A stretch of DNA of 64,000 bases from Chloroflexota bacterium (lineage in GTDB: Bacteria > Chloroflexota > Dehalococcoidia > Bin125): assembly GCA_028874365.1 (NCBI GenBank), contig JAPPJZ010000074.1, forward strand, positions 1 through 64,000, given 5' to 3'. Under the pieces are notes generated by a model. The model ran no database searches, was not told where the DNA came from, and saw only the letters and a program-made list of their open reading frames with translations. The translations under genes and the position numbers were made by a program. Shown here in pieces: positions 19,586-29,396 of the stretch (position 1 is the stretch's first letter; each line of letters opens with the position of its first letter).

Positions 19586-20863
19586 CTACTCGTTCTCCAG
19601 AACCCGCTCCTGGATGTCGCGCAGGAACTGGGCGAGGTCGGCGATCGCTTCCGGCAGTCGCGGTCCGAAGCCGAGCAGGTACAGGTCGGCCATCGATATC
19701 ACGTGAGGACCCCGGCCCGCTTTCGTTTGGGCCATTCCGGGGATTTCGAGCAGTCCATCAATGCCGCCGACCACGGCGAGTCCCCGGTCCATGACCAGGT
19801 ACACGTCAGGATCCGCCGCAACCAGCGCTTCCGGCGTCAGCGGTTGCCAGCCGACGATGCCGGCTTCAGCGGCGGCATCGATGCCGCCCGCCGCCTCGAT
19901 GATCGTTTGCGCTTGGTTGCCTTCGCCGGAGACGAGCTGTAGGCCGCCTCGACGGATGTAGATGTGCATCACGCGCAGGGGCTTGTCGTTTTCTGCCGCA
20001 GCGATGACCGCGTCCATGCGTTTCTCCACATCGATGGCGAGTGCATCCGCTCGCCCGGGAATGCCGAGCGCCTGACCAACGAAGCGAATCTTGATCTGCG
20101 GCGCGTCCAGGCCGTTGAGGTCTTCGATGATCAGCACTTCCACCCCGGCCTGACGCAACTGCTCGAGCACTTCGGCCGGACCGGCCATGGGCGTGCCGAT
20201 AATCAGGGTCGGCTCGAAGTCGAGAATCGCCTCGGCATTGAGAGCGCCGGCGAAGCCGAGGTTCGGGAGCTCTTCCGCGACCCGCGGAAAGATCGAACTG
20301 GTATCCCGGGCGACCAGGAACTCCTGCACGCCCAGGGCGTAGACGATCTCGGTGATGTCGCCGAAGAGCGTGATCAGACGAGTGCCCTCGGGCACCGCCT
20401 CTTCTGGCTCCATCTGTTCCGTCTGTTGCTGCTGCATGGATGTTTGTCGCTGCGATTGTTGTTGCTGCGCGGGAGCGCTCTGCTGTTCGGCCGCTTCGGT
20501 GGAATCCGCTTGAGACTGGGATTGCTGCGCAGCTGCAGACGCCGTCGTCTGCTGTTCCTGCTGGGCCGCCTGTTGCGCCGATGTCGATTGCGTCAGCTCC
20601 GATTGATTCTCGGCCGGTTGCGTCTGAGCAGCCTGGTCCCGTGCTGCCGCGGATTCTTGCTGTTGTTCGGCTTCGCCGAAGCCTTGCTGCTGCTCTGTCG
20701 ATTGCTGGACATCCTGCTGGGAGATCGACTGCGATGGTTCGTCTTCGCCGCAAGCTGTTGCGAGTATTGCGAAACCCAGCACTAGACCAACAAGTATTCC
20801 GGCGCGCCAAAGTGGACTCTTCGATCGCGGCATGGGTGTCGTCCTTCGTGATGAATTTCTCAA
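19586..20863 (-). CDS. heme/iron ABC transporter substrate-binding protein (HmuT/TroA-like) with Gln-rich linker
   Basis: Lipobox ILATACGED; Q-rich ~110 aa segment; RLITLFGDITEIVYALGVQEFLVARD...; periplasmic binding fold. Confidence 0.8.
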   Translation of the reverse strand: MRNSSRRTTPMPRSKSPLWRAGILVGLVLGFAILATACGEDEPSQSISQQDVQQSTEQQQGFGEAEQQQESAAARDQAAQTQPAENQSELTQSTSAQQAAQQEQQTTASAAAQQSQSQADSTEAAEQQSAPAQQQQSQRQTSMQQQQTEQMEPEEAVPEGTRLITLFGDITEIVYALGVQEFLVARDTSSIFPRVAEELPNLGFAGALNAEAILDFEPTLIIGTPMAGPAEVLEQLRQAGVEVLIIEDLNGLDAPQIKIRFVGQALGIPGRADALAIDVEKRMDAVIAAAENDKPLRVMHIYIRRGGLQLVSGEGNQAQTIIEAAGGIDAAAEAGIVGWQPLTPEALVAADPDVYLVMDRGLAVVGGIDGLLEIPGMAQTKAGRGPHVISMADLYLLGFGPRLPEAIADLAQFLRDIQERVLENE

Positions 20864-20963
20864 GCTCCGAGCGCCCCTACTGGTATATCACCAAAAGCTG
20901 CCATAAACGACAGAAACAGAACCAGATGGATGGTTGCTTGATATCCAGGCGGCCAGAACGCGG

Positions 20964-21920
20964 CTAACCCTCGAGGTCGACGGTCCTGGTTCCGACTCCG
21001 CTCACAATCAGTTCGTGTAACACCTCGATGAACTCGGAATCATCGTTGGGCATTTCAATTCTCGACAGATTGATGCCGAGATCGTCGGCTCGCTCAATGG
21101 CCTCAATGTCGATGTCGTAAAGGAATTCCAGGTGGTCGCAGACGAAGCCAAACGGCACCGAGAGGACGTTGGTCCGCCCCTCGGCGGCGATCGTGTCGAT
21201 CGCGTCAAGGATGTCCGGGCCGAGCCAGGGTGTTGGTGTCTTTCCGGCGCTCTGGTAGGCGAATCGCCAGGACGACACCCCGGCAGCTCGCGCCACAGCG
21301 CCGGCGCTGTGGAGTAACTCCGCGGGATACGGGTCGCGCGAGTTGACGATTCGAGCCGGGAGGCAGTGCGCCGAAAACACGACCTCCACATGCGCCGGAT
21401 CCGCGTCAATCCGGCGAAGCGCGTCGTCGATTCGTCGCGCAATTGGGTCGACAAAGCGCGGGTTGGCGTGCCCGCTCTGAATGAACGCGGTCGGCGGCGG
21501 ATCGGACAGACGATCGAGGGCCCGGCGCATCAGCTTCTCGTAGCCGGCAATGCTGAGCATGGAGTAACACGGCGCCAGTGGAAAACCGACCAGTTCGTCC
21601 ATTCGGTCGCCGTCGATTTTATCGATCGCCTCTGCGATGTACGGATGCCAGTGCTTCATGCCGACATAAACCCGCCGCTCGTCTTCGGGACAGTCCTGGT
21701 TGAGCCGGGCTTCCAGGTTCCTGGCTACGCGTTCGGTGATCTCAAGCAGCGGCGTCTTGCCGCCGACGCGGCGGTAACGCTCGGTCAACTCGGCAACAGC
21801 ATCGGGGGATGGCGTCTGTCCGCCGCGAATATCTCGGTAGTAGGGCTCGACTTCGTCCAGGTTGCGCTGCGTACCGTACGCCATGAGCAGGACGCCGTTG
21901 CGCCCATGTTGCGCGGACAT
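20964..21920 (-). CDS. hemH: ferrochelatase
   Basis: GVLLMAYGTQRNLDEVEPYYRDIRGG, YVGMKHWHPYI, FPLAPCYSMLSIAGY, VVFSAHCLPARI. Confidence 0.85.
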   Translation of the reverse strand: MSAQHGRNGVLLMAYGTQRNLDEVEPYYRDIRGGQTPSPDAVAELTERYRRVGGKTPLLEITERVARNLEARLNQDCPEDERRVYVGMKHWHPYIAEAIDKIDGDRMDELVGFPLAPCYSMLSIAGYEKLMRRALDRLSDPPPTAFIQSGHANPRFVDPIARRIDDALRRIDADPAHVEVVFSAHCLPARIVNSRDPYPAELLHSAGAVARAAGVSSWRFAYQSAGKTPTPWLGPDILDAIDTIAAEGRTNVLSVPFGFVCDHLEFLYDIDIEAIERADDLGINLSRIEMPNDDSEFIEVLHELIVSGVGTRTVDLEG

Positions 21921-22579
21921 CAGCCGATCAATTCCAGAATGCGCTCGGGAGACCGATGCACGCAGGTGAAGATCGGCGTGTCAGCCAGGGTGTGCCTCCG
22001 CGCTTCGGTAGAACGTAGGTCTGTGACTAGATCCTGGAACTCGGCCAGCGACTCCGTCTCGTAACCGACGATGAACTCCTGATCGCCCAGCCCCGTGGAG
22101 TAGAGCAGGATCTGCGCGATCTTGGGATATGTGCGGCCGACCTTGATGTGTTCACCCGTCATCTTGCCTCGGTTCTCGCGGGAGAACAGGTACCACTCAG
22201 CCGTCTTTGTGAACGGATAGAGGACGAAATAGCGCTGCTTGTCGGCGATTTCCTCAGCGTGATCCTGCTCAGTCCGCGCCTGACCTTAGGTCGAGCGGCG
22301 AAGCAGTCCGAAGTATGAATAGCTCACCTCAAGGAACTTGCCGAGCTCGGTGCGGAGCAGTGAACGGAGGGTCTCCTCAAGCGGCTCAAGGCCATCAGCG
22401 CTGCGCCAGAGCATGAAGTCGGCGTCGGCGCGAATGCCCATCAGGCTGAACGAGCGGCACGGAACCTGGCTTTCGGTCTCGCTCAGGCTACGAAGAAACT
22501 GGTCGCGACCGTCCGCCCTGCTCTCGGCGTCAAGTCTGCGCCAGGCCGGATCGAGCCTGAAGAAGACGAACTGAACCAC
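21920..22579 (-). pseudogene. hemQ: HemQ (chlorite dismutase-like coproheme decarboxylase) interrupted by an in-frame TAA at 22286-22288
   Basis: Two ORFs in identical frame: FVFFRLDPAWRRL...VSYSYFGLLRRST* and GQARTEQDHAEEIADKQRYFVLYPFTKTAEWYLFSRENRGKMTGEHIKVGRTYPKIAQILLYSTGLGDQEFIVGYETESLAEFQDLVTDLRSTEARRHTLADTPIFTC; stop overlaps hemH start (TGATG). Confidence 0.7.
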
Positions 22580-22731
22580 CGACTCGTTGATCGGCGCCTG
22601 CGCTGTTTCCTTGGACAGGTCTCGCTTTCCATCGAATCGGCGACAAGGGTTGGGCGAATGCCTCGCCCTCCGCGCCGCTCACGGCACCTCTGGAGGGTGC
22701 TTATCCCCATTGCATCTAAATCTTCCTAAAG

Positions 22732-22759
22732 TTGCATAGATTGCAAGTATCTGTAGAAT
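22732..22759 (+). promoter_or_regulatory. putative promoter with overlapping palindromic operator
   Basis: TTGCATAGATTGCAA (TTGCA-N5-TGCAA); TTGCAT-16 bp-TAGAAT resembles -35/-10 upstream of imelysin gene. Confidence 0.35.
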
Positions 22760-22806
22760 CTCTCAGTGAGCGAGCAAGATCGAACTTCCCCGAGGAGGAC
22801 CTGCCA

Positions 22807-23988
22807 ATGCATGCTCAGATTCGCCGCTTGTCGCGGTTCAGGTTGTCACTGTCGACGATTCCCTTGGTCGCTGCCATCGCGCTCGCGGCCTGTTCTGGAG
22901 ACGATGCGCCGGACGTCTCGGCTACAGATGTGGTCGAGCATTACGCTGACGGGGTGCATCACACCTATGTGCTCAGTCTCAATAGCGCGGTTGTGATGCG
23001 CGAGGCGATCCACGCGTTCCTCGACGATCCGACCCCTTCCACGCTCGAGGGGGCGAAGCGGGCCTGGTTAACCGCGCGTGACGACTACGGTCCCACCGAG
23101 GCCTACCGCTTCTACGACGGACCGATTGACAACGAGGAAGACGGTCCCGAAGGCCAACTCAACGCTTGGCCGATGGACGAATCCTACGTTGACTACGTCG
23201 AAGGCAATCCTGGCTCCGGGATCATCAACATGGTCGATGAGTACCCCGAGATCGCAACCGACCTGCTGATTGCGCTCAATGAAGCCGGCGGCGAAGAGAA
23301 CGTTTCAACCGGCTGGCACGCAATCGAGTTCCTCCTCTGGGGTCAGGACATGAACGCCGACGGTCCCGGCGACCGCCCAATCGAGGACTACACGATCAAC
23401 GCCAACGCCGACCGCCGCGCCACCTACCTCACGGTCGTCACCGACCTGCTAATCGACGATCTGCAGTCGATGGTCGATGCCTGGGCGCCAGGAAGCTCCA
23501 GCAACTACCGCGCCGAGTTCCTCGACCTCGATACGGATGAAGCGCTGGTCAAGATCATCACTGGTATCGGCGAACTGTCCCGCGGCGAACTCGCCGGCGA
23601 GCGCATGGTCGTCGCCTACGAGGCCCGCTCCCAAGAAGACGAGCACTCATGCTTCTCCGACAACACGGTCAACGACATCATCGCGAACGCCAAGGGCATC
23701 CAGAATGTCTGGCTGGGCGACTTCGGAGCGCTGGTTGGCCCCGGCATCGTCGACCTGGTCCGCCAGGAAGACCCGGAACTCGCCGATCAGCTGACCATGG
23801 AGATCGCGGCCAGCGTCGCCTACGCGACGGCGATTCCTTCGCCGTTTGACGCACATCTGATCGCCGACCTGCCCAACTCCGATGCCGGACGCCGCGCCGT
23901 GCTGACCACGATCGAGTCGCTGGAAGACCAGACTGACAAGATCGTCGCCGCCGCCGAGGCGCTCGGCGTCAGCATCAATGTGACGTAG
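22807..23988 (+). CDS. imelysin-family lipoprotein (iron-regulated)
   Basis: Lipobox ALAACSGD; GWHAIEFLLWGQD (GxHxxE). Confidence 0.85.
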   Translation: MHAQIRRLSRFRLSLSTIPLVAAIALAACSGDDAPDVSATDVVEHYADGVHHTYVLSLNSAVVMREAIHAFLDDPTPSTLEGAKRAWLTARDDYGPTEAYRFYDGPIDNEEDGPEGQLNAWPMDESYVDYVEGNPGSGIINMVDEYPEIATDLLIALNEAGGEENVSTGWHAIEFLLWGQDMNADGPGDRPIEDYTINANADRRATYLTVVTDLLIDDLQSMVDAWAPGSSSNYRAEFLDLDTDEALVKIITGIGELSRGELAGERMVVAYEARSQEDEHSCFSDNTVNDIIANAKGIQNVWLGDFGALVGPGIVDLVRQEDPELADQLTMEIAASVAYATAIPSPFDAHLIADLPNSDAGRRAVLTTIESLEDQTDKIVAAAEALGVSINVT

Positions 23989-24004
23989 GACCGGCGCCGA
24001 CTCG

Positions 24005-25480
24005 ATGCCCGGGCGATATGCCGCCAGACGACGCGCCATCGCCGCGGGCATCGGGATCATGTTCGCGCTGCTGATCACCGCCCTGGCCTCCACGGTCTGT
24101 TCCGACGGCGGAGTCGATGGCGGGCCGCTGGGTCTTACCGCCGACGACACTGCCAACCTCTTCAGTGGCGGAGAGACAACCGCGACGAACGTTACCCGTA
24201 ACGCCTTCTCGTTCTCGGCGCGCAATCTGAATCGAGAGCAGCGACGCCGGTTCGAGATTGGCGATAGCTTCTTTGAACAGAACTGGGTCACAGCGCCGGC
24301 CTCGACCGAGGCACGCGACGGACTGGGACCCACGTTCAATGCCCAGTCCTGCTCCAGCTGTCACGCGCTCGATGGCCGCGGCAGACCTCCATTCTCCAAT
24401 GATGATCCAGAACGCGGCTTGCTGCTTCGACTCTCGCTGCCGGAGAAGTTCCGCGATCTGTTCGCCCCCGACTCTCTGGCCGCGCCAAAGGGAGGGCCAG
24501 TGCCCGATCCGGTGTACGGCGGACAACTTCAAGACCGCGCAATCCACCGGGTCGAGCCCGAGGGCCGAATGGTCATTACCTACGTCGAGATCCAGGGCTC
24601 ATACGCCGACGGAACCACGTATACGCTGCTCAAGCCCACCTATGAAATTGCCGACCCGGCGTTCGGTCCTCCGCACGAAGAGCTGCAGATCTCACCGCGC
24701 GTCGCGCCGAGCGTCTTCGGCGTTGGATTGCTCGAAGCGATTCCCGTTGAAATCCTGGAACTCCTCGCCGATCCCGACGACGAGGATGGCAATGGCGTCT
24801 CAGGGCGCATCCACATGATCTGGAATCCGGAGACGGGTCAGTTCGATGTAGGACGATTCGGCTGGAAGGCGACCGTGCCCAGCGTCCGACAGCAATCGGC
24901 CAACGCGTTCCTCGGTGACATTGGGATCACCTCAAGCATTCATCGCGAACAGAACTGTCCCGAAGCTCAGACATCCTGCCAGGAGGCATTGTCCGGAGGC
25001 GATCCCGAGGTCTCGGACGACCGGCTGGAAGCGGTGGTCTTCTATTCGCAGACCCTCGCCGTCCCCGCTGCACGCGGCTACCGAGAACGCAAGGAGGGCG
25101 CCGAGCTGTTTTTCGCCGCCGGCTGCCACCTCTGTCACGTGCCCAGGATGACCACGGGCGACCACGAGATCGCAGCGCTGAGCGGGCAGCTCATCCTGCC
25201 TTACACCGACCTGCTGCTGCACGACATGGGGCCCGAGTTGAGCGACGACCGGCCCGTGCACGACGCCGCCGGTTCGGAGTGGCGGACGCCGCCGCTCTGG
25301 GGGATCGGCCTGATCGAGGCTGTCAACGGACATAACCACCTCTTGCACGACGGCAGGGCTCGCGGAGTCGCCGAGGCAATCCTATGGCACGGCGGCGAGG
25401 CCGAAGCGTCGCGCGAGGCCTTCCGCAACATGTCGGCTGAGGACCGCCAGAGCCTGATCGATTTCATCAACTCCCTCTAA
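24005..25480 (+). CDS. di-heme oxidoreductase (DUF1111/putative thiol oxidoreductase)
   Basis: Two CxxCH: CSSCHALDGRG and CHLCHVPRM; DGRARGVAEAILWHGGEAE. Confidence 0.85.
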   Translation: MPGRYAARRRAIAAGIGIMFALLITALASTVCSDGGVDGGPLGLTADDTANLFSGGETTATNVTRNAFSFSARNLNREQRRRFEIGDSFFEQNWVTAPASTEARDGLGPTFNAQSCSSCHALDGRGRPPFSNDDPERGLLLRLSLPEKFRDLFAPDSLAAPKGGPVPDPVYGGQLQDRAIHRVEPEGRMVITYVEIQGSYADGTTYTLLKPTYEIADPAFGPPHEELQISPRVAPSVFGVGLLEAIPVEILELLADPDDEDGNGVSGRIHMIWNPETGQFDVGRFGWKATVPSVRQQSANAFLGDIGITSSIHREQNCPEAQTSCQEALSGGDPEVSDDRLEAVVFYSQTLAVPAARGYRERKEGAELFFAAGCHLCHVPRMTTGDHEIAALSGQLILPYTDLLLHDMGPELSDDRPVHDAAGSEWRTPPLWGIGLIEAVNGHNHLLHDGRARGVAEAILWHGGEAEASREAFRNMSAEDRQSLIDFINSL

Positions 25481-25498
25481 TCTCCGAGCGGACACACC

Positions 25499-26596
25499 AT
25501 GGCAACACGCTCTGTCGACCTCCCAGTGCGAAGCACCGTACTTCTGTCAATCCTGTTGCTCGGCGCCGCGCTGCCGATGTCGGCCTGTTCCAACGACGTC
25601 ACACGCCGCGATGTCGCGGAGTCATTGACCGAGCTGGTTATTGTGCCTCGCTACGAGACCGCCGCCGGCAGCGCCGAGGCGATGAGTGATCGGATTCGCA
25701 TTCTGGTCTCAGACCCGACAGAGGGGCGGCTCGAGGCGGCCCGCGATAGCTGGCGCGAGGCGCGCTCAAACTGGAGCCGCGTACAGGCCTACACCCTTGG
25801 CCCGGTAATGGAACTGCGCATCCCCTCGTTGGTCGACTGGTGGCCGATTGATGAGAGCAAGATCAACGAGGCGCTTACCCGGCCGGAGATTTCCGCAGAT
25901 GATGTTCGCGAGACATTCGCCGCCGACCAGCGCGGATTCAGCGCACTGGAACATCTTCTCTTTGCGGACGGTGATGGCGTGCTCAGTCGGCTCCAGGCGG
26001 GCGACGATGCCTACGGACAGTACGTCAGCGCGTTGGCTACCGTGATCGCCGACGCTGTCAGGCTGGCGGCCAACGACTGGAGCGGCGAGTATGGCGAGTC
26101 CTTCTCTGGCAGCGGCGATCGTGCCATTTCCGAGAACCTCGCCATTGCCGACCTCGTGCGCGTCCCCGTGTTCCTAACAGAAACCGTCGGCGACATGCAA
26201 CTTGGTGTGGCGCTCGGCATCACCAAGCCGAAAGCTGATCTCAGTGCGATACCCGAAGGAAATGCCGGCGCCGGAGTGGACGACCTGGCACAGTATGTGC
26301 ACGGCATCCAGGACACGTATCTCGGGGACACTGACGGCCTGGGCATCTCGGATCTGATTGCCCAACTGTCTGAAGACGCCGACCAACGGATGCGCGATGC
26401 GCTCACGGACGCGATCGACGCCATCGAGTCGCTGAGGGGTAACAGCCAACCGCTCAGGCAGGTGATTGAGACCGATCCCGACGCAGTTGCCAGGACCCGC
26501 GACGCGATCAAAGCCGTCCAGATTGTGCTGAACACTGAGATTGTGAGCCTGCTCGGCGTCACAATTGGCTTCAGCGACAACGATGGCGACAGCTAA
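25499..26596 (+). CDS. imelysin-family lipoprotein (second copy)
   Basis: Lipobox LPMSACSND; GFSALEHLLFADG; overall imelysin layout. Confidence 0.8.
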   Translation: MATRSVDLPVRSTVLLSILLLGAALPMSACSNDVTRRDVAESLTELVIVPRYETAAGSAEAMSDRIRILVSDPTEGRLEAARDSWREARSNWSRVQAYTLGPVMELRIPSLVDWWPIDESKINEALTRPEISADDVRETFAADQRGFSALEHLLFADGDGVLSRLQAGDDAYGQYVSALATVIADAVRLAANDWSGEYGESFSGSGDRAISENLAIADLVRVPVFLTETVGDMQLGVALGITKPKADLSAIPEGNAGAGVDDLAQYVHGIQDTYLGDTDGLGISDLIAQLSEDADQRMRDALTDAIDAIESLRGNSQPLRQVIETDPDAVARTRDAIKAVQIVLNTEIVSLLGVTIGFSDNDGDS

Positions 26597-26616
26597 CGCG
26601 GCAGGCGCAGGATCAA

Positions 26617-28035
26617 ATGCGGATGGCGCTGACTGATCTTCCATCGACAGGCTTCGCGCGAGGACCCCGTCTCGGGACGCTTGACCTGTGGCGGCCGATC
26701 GACGTTCTCCATCGTCGCGGATCGGAGCCCGTGGATGCGACGTCGATCGCCGTGTTCCGGATCGCGTTCGGGATTGTGGCGTTGGTCGCGATCATCAGGT
26801 TCTTCGCTTACGGCTGGATCGACCAGCTCTACGTCGACCCGCTGCACCATTTCTCATACGTTGGCTTCGAGTGGGTCCGGGCTTGGTCTGCGCCATGGAT
26901 GCATCTCCACTTTGCCGCGCTGGGCGCACTCTCGATCGCGATCATCCTTGGCTGGCGCACAAGAGCATCGCTATTGCTGTTCGCTGTGGGATTCACCTAC
27001 ATCGAGCTGATTGACAAGACGACCTACCTCAACCACTACTACTTCATCTCGTTGGCGGCGTTGCTGCTCGCGTTCATCCCTCACGACCGTGCCTGGTCCC
27101 TCGATGCTCGGCGTGGGAGTGGTACCGGCTGGACGCCGGCCTGGACCGTCTGGGCACTGCGAATCCAGATCGCTCTGGTGTATTGCTTTGCCGGCTTTGC
27201 CAAGCTCAATCACGACTGGATCGTCAATGCCGCCCCGTTGCGCTTTTGGCTTCCGCAACACGCACACCTACCAATCGTCGGACCGCTGCTCGACGAGCTA
27301 TGCGTCGCCTACGCGTTGAGCTGGGCGGGGGCCGCCTTCGACCTCACGATCGTCGCCTGGATGCTCTGGGGTCGGTCCCGACCGCTCGCCTTCGCTGTGC
27401 TGATCGTCTTCCACCTGGTCACCGGCCAACTCTTTTTGATCGGCGTGTTCCCGTACATGATGATCGCCGCGTCACTGATCTTCTTCGGGCCAGGCTGGCC
27501 TCGGCGTCTCGTCTCCCGAATCCGACATCAGCCGGCGACGCCGAGCGATCCGCCCGCACCGGGTCTGAGATCGCAGGTGCCGTCGACGTTAGGCCGACTT
27601 GCCGTGCTCGTTGCGATAGCGGTGCTCATCGTGCAGATCGTGGTCCCGCTCCGCCACCACTTCTACCCGGGACCGGTGCAATGGAACGAGGAGGGCTACC
27701 GGTTCTCCTGGCGGGTCCTGCTCACGGAGAAAGTCGGCCACATCGAGTACAGAGTCACAGATGCTCAAGGTCGCAGTTGGCTGGAGCTGCCGGCCGCATA
27801 CCTCAGTCCGCTCCAGGCCGAGCGCATGACGACCCAGCCAGACCTCATCCTGGCGACCGCGCACATCATCCGCGAATATCACGCCCGACGGGGCAGGCAG
27901 GTCACAGTTCGGGCCGACGCACTCGTCAGCCTCAACGGACGTGCCGGCCAGCGCCTCATCGACCCGGACGTCGATCTCGCCACCGAGACGCCGGGCATCA
28001 CCCCAAAGCACTGGATCCTCCGGCCGCCGGACTGA
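26617..28035 (+). CDS. HTTM domain (VKGC-like) membrane protein
   Basis: FRIAFGIVALVAIIRFF...TYIELIDKTTYLNHYYFISLAALLLAFIP; multi-TM; start likely 26623. Confidence 0.75.
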   Translation: MRMALTDLPSTGFARGPRLGTLDLWRPIDVLHRRGSEPVDATSIAVFRIAFGIVALVAIIRFFAYGWIDQLYVDPLHHFSYVGFEWVRAWSAPWMHLHFAALGALSIAIILGWRTRASLLLFAVGFTYIELIDKTTYLNHYYFISLAALLLAFIPHDRAWSLDARRGSGTGWTPAWTVWALRIQIALVYCFAGFAKLNHDWIVNAAPLRFWLPQHAHLPIVGPLLDELCVAYALSWAGAAFDLTIVAWMLWGRSRPLAFAVLIVFHLVTGQLFLIGVFPYMMIAASLIFFGPGWPRRLVSRIRHQPATPSDPPAPGLRSQVPSTLGRLAVLVAIAVLIVQIVVPLRHHFYPGPVQWNEEGYRFSWRVLLTEKVGHIEYRVTDAQGRSWLELPAAYLSPLQAERMTTQPDLILATAHIIREYHARRGRQVTVRADALVSLNGRAGQRLIDPDVDLATETPGITPKHWILRPPD

Positions 28036-28396
28036 TTGAACAGGACAGCGGAATGCACCCAAGCGACGCGTGCCTCCCGTGAGGCATTTGAACAAGCGCT
28101 AGGTCAGGAGCTGCCACCCAAAGGCTCACAGTTCGGTACACCAAGGCTCATGCTTCCCGACATCAAGCTCCGTTGAGTTGACGCTCCTGTCGGAGCTCTG
28201 AAGGCGCGAACGACTCTTGGGCAGGAACTACGGACACCAGCGGCGTATCTGCTCGAGGGGTCCGTCGTCACGGCAGAGCACGCGCCGAATCTTTCGATTC
28301 GGTTCCCTCGTTTGTTCGCGATTGGTACGTGACCGCGCCCACTGCTTTCAATCTGTTGGCCTCTTCCAGCACGCCGCGAGTCGCTGCTCTGCGGCA

Positions 28397-28966
28397 CTAA
28401 CCGTCGCCACAGATCACGATGTGCGAGCCGTCGGCGTTGGTGTGGACCGCGCGCGACGCTCCCGCGAAGCCGAAGACGAGCCGGTAGCCCGGCGTGACGA
28501 CCTGGGCGTAGGCGGAGCCCTCTTGCGGGCAGCCCAGACTGGCGTCGGACCACTCCACTGTCTCGGAGCCGACGAGCGCGAGGTCGCGCTCATCCAGGTC
28601 TAACTCGTCGGCCAGCAGCCTGCGCGCCGCCGACTCGATCTGCTCGGGCGCAGCGACATTGTCCGGCGCGGTGGTTGACTGTTCCTCGGACACTCCTGAA
28701 TCCGCGACGCTGACGCTCAGCGGAGTGCTGTTCAACCAGCGACCGGTCTCGGCGTCGGCGGGGAGAAATCGGGACTGCGGAAGCTGGCGTGGCCCCCAGG
28801 CCTTATTGTTGCGCTGCTGCAAGCCGACCTCGACCCGACCGTCGTCGAGCCGGCGGGCATTGATCCGGACCTCGGAGTCGCCCGAGGTCGCCGCCCAGAC
28901 GGCGCCGAGTACGCCGAAGGCGACGAGCATCCCAGCGGCAAACCAGACAATTGCCTGAACTCTCAT
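28397..28966 (-). CDS. hypothetical secreted/anchored protein
   Basis: N-terminal TM MRVQAIVWFAAGMLVAFGVLGAVWAA; intact ORF. Confidence 0.5.
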   Translation of the reverse strand: MRVQAIVWFAAGMLVAFGVLGAVWAATSGDSEVRINARRLDDGRVEVGLQQRNNKAWGPRQLPQSRFLPADAETGRWLNSTPLSVSVADSGVSEEQSTTAPDNVAAPEQIESAARRLLADELDLDERDLALVGSETVEWSDASLGCPQEGSAYAQVVTPGYRLVFGFAGASRAVHTNADGSHIVICGDG

Positions 28967-29281
28967 GTCTCGTCCCTCTCGTCAACGTGCGCGGACAACG
29001 ATGCCGCGCGTAGGCGCCGAGCCGCTGCCTACCGTTGCGAGTCGTCCAACCCAGCCGCGTACTGATCCCGTAGCGCAGCGATGCCGACCCTGGCGCGCGG
29101 TGGATGTGCCAAACGTAGGACGGCCGGCCTCCACTGAGCGTCATGCCCTTGCGAAGTCGACGGTCGTGCAGGCAATGGGCGGCCGCGTCGATACGCTTCT
29201 GCAATCTGTTCCTCTGGCAACCGTCGAGACAACTGAAGCGTACTCTGTATCGATGACGGTTTTGTGACTGCAATGACCCCG

Positions 29282-29299
29282 TCATATGATTTCATATGA
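29282..29299. promoter_or_regulatory. tandem palindromic octamer TCATATGA x2 with 10-bp period
   Basis: TCATATGATTTCATATGA read directly, ~100 bp upstream of hybrid kinase/regulator. Confidence 0.4.
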
Positions 29300-29396
29300 T
29301 CAGCGCAAGACCGACACTCCGCCCGCGTCCGGCCGGCAAAGCGAGTGATCAGAGAGACCGAGCCTCTGCGGCGCGCGAGGCGAAACCGAGACAAGC

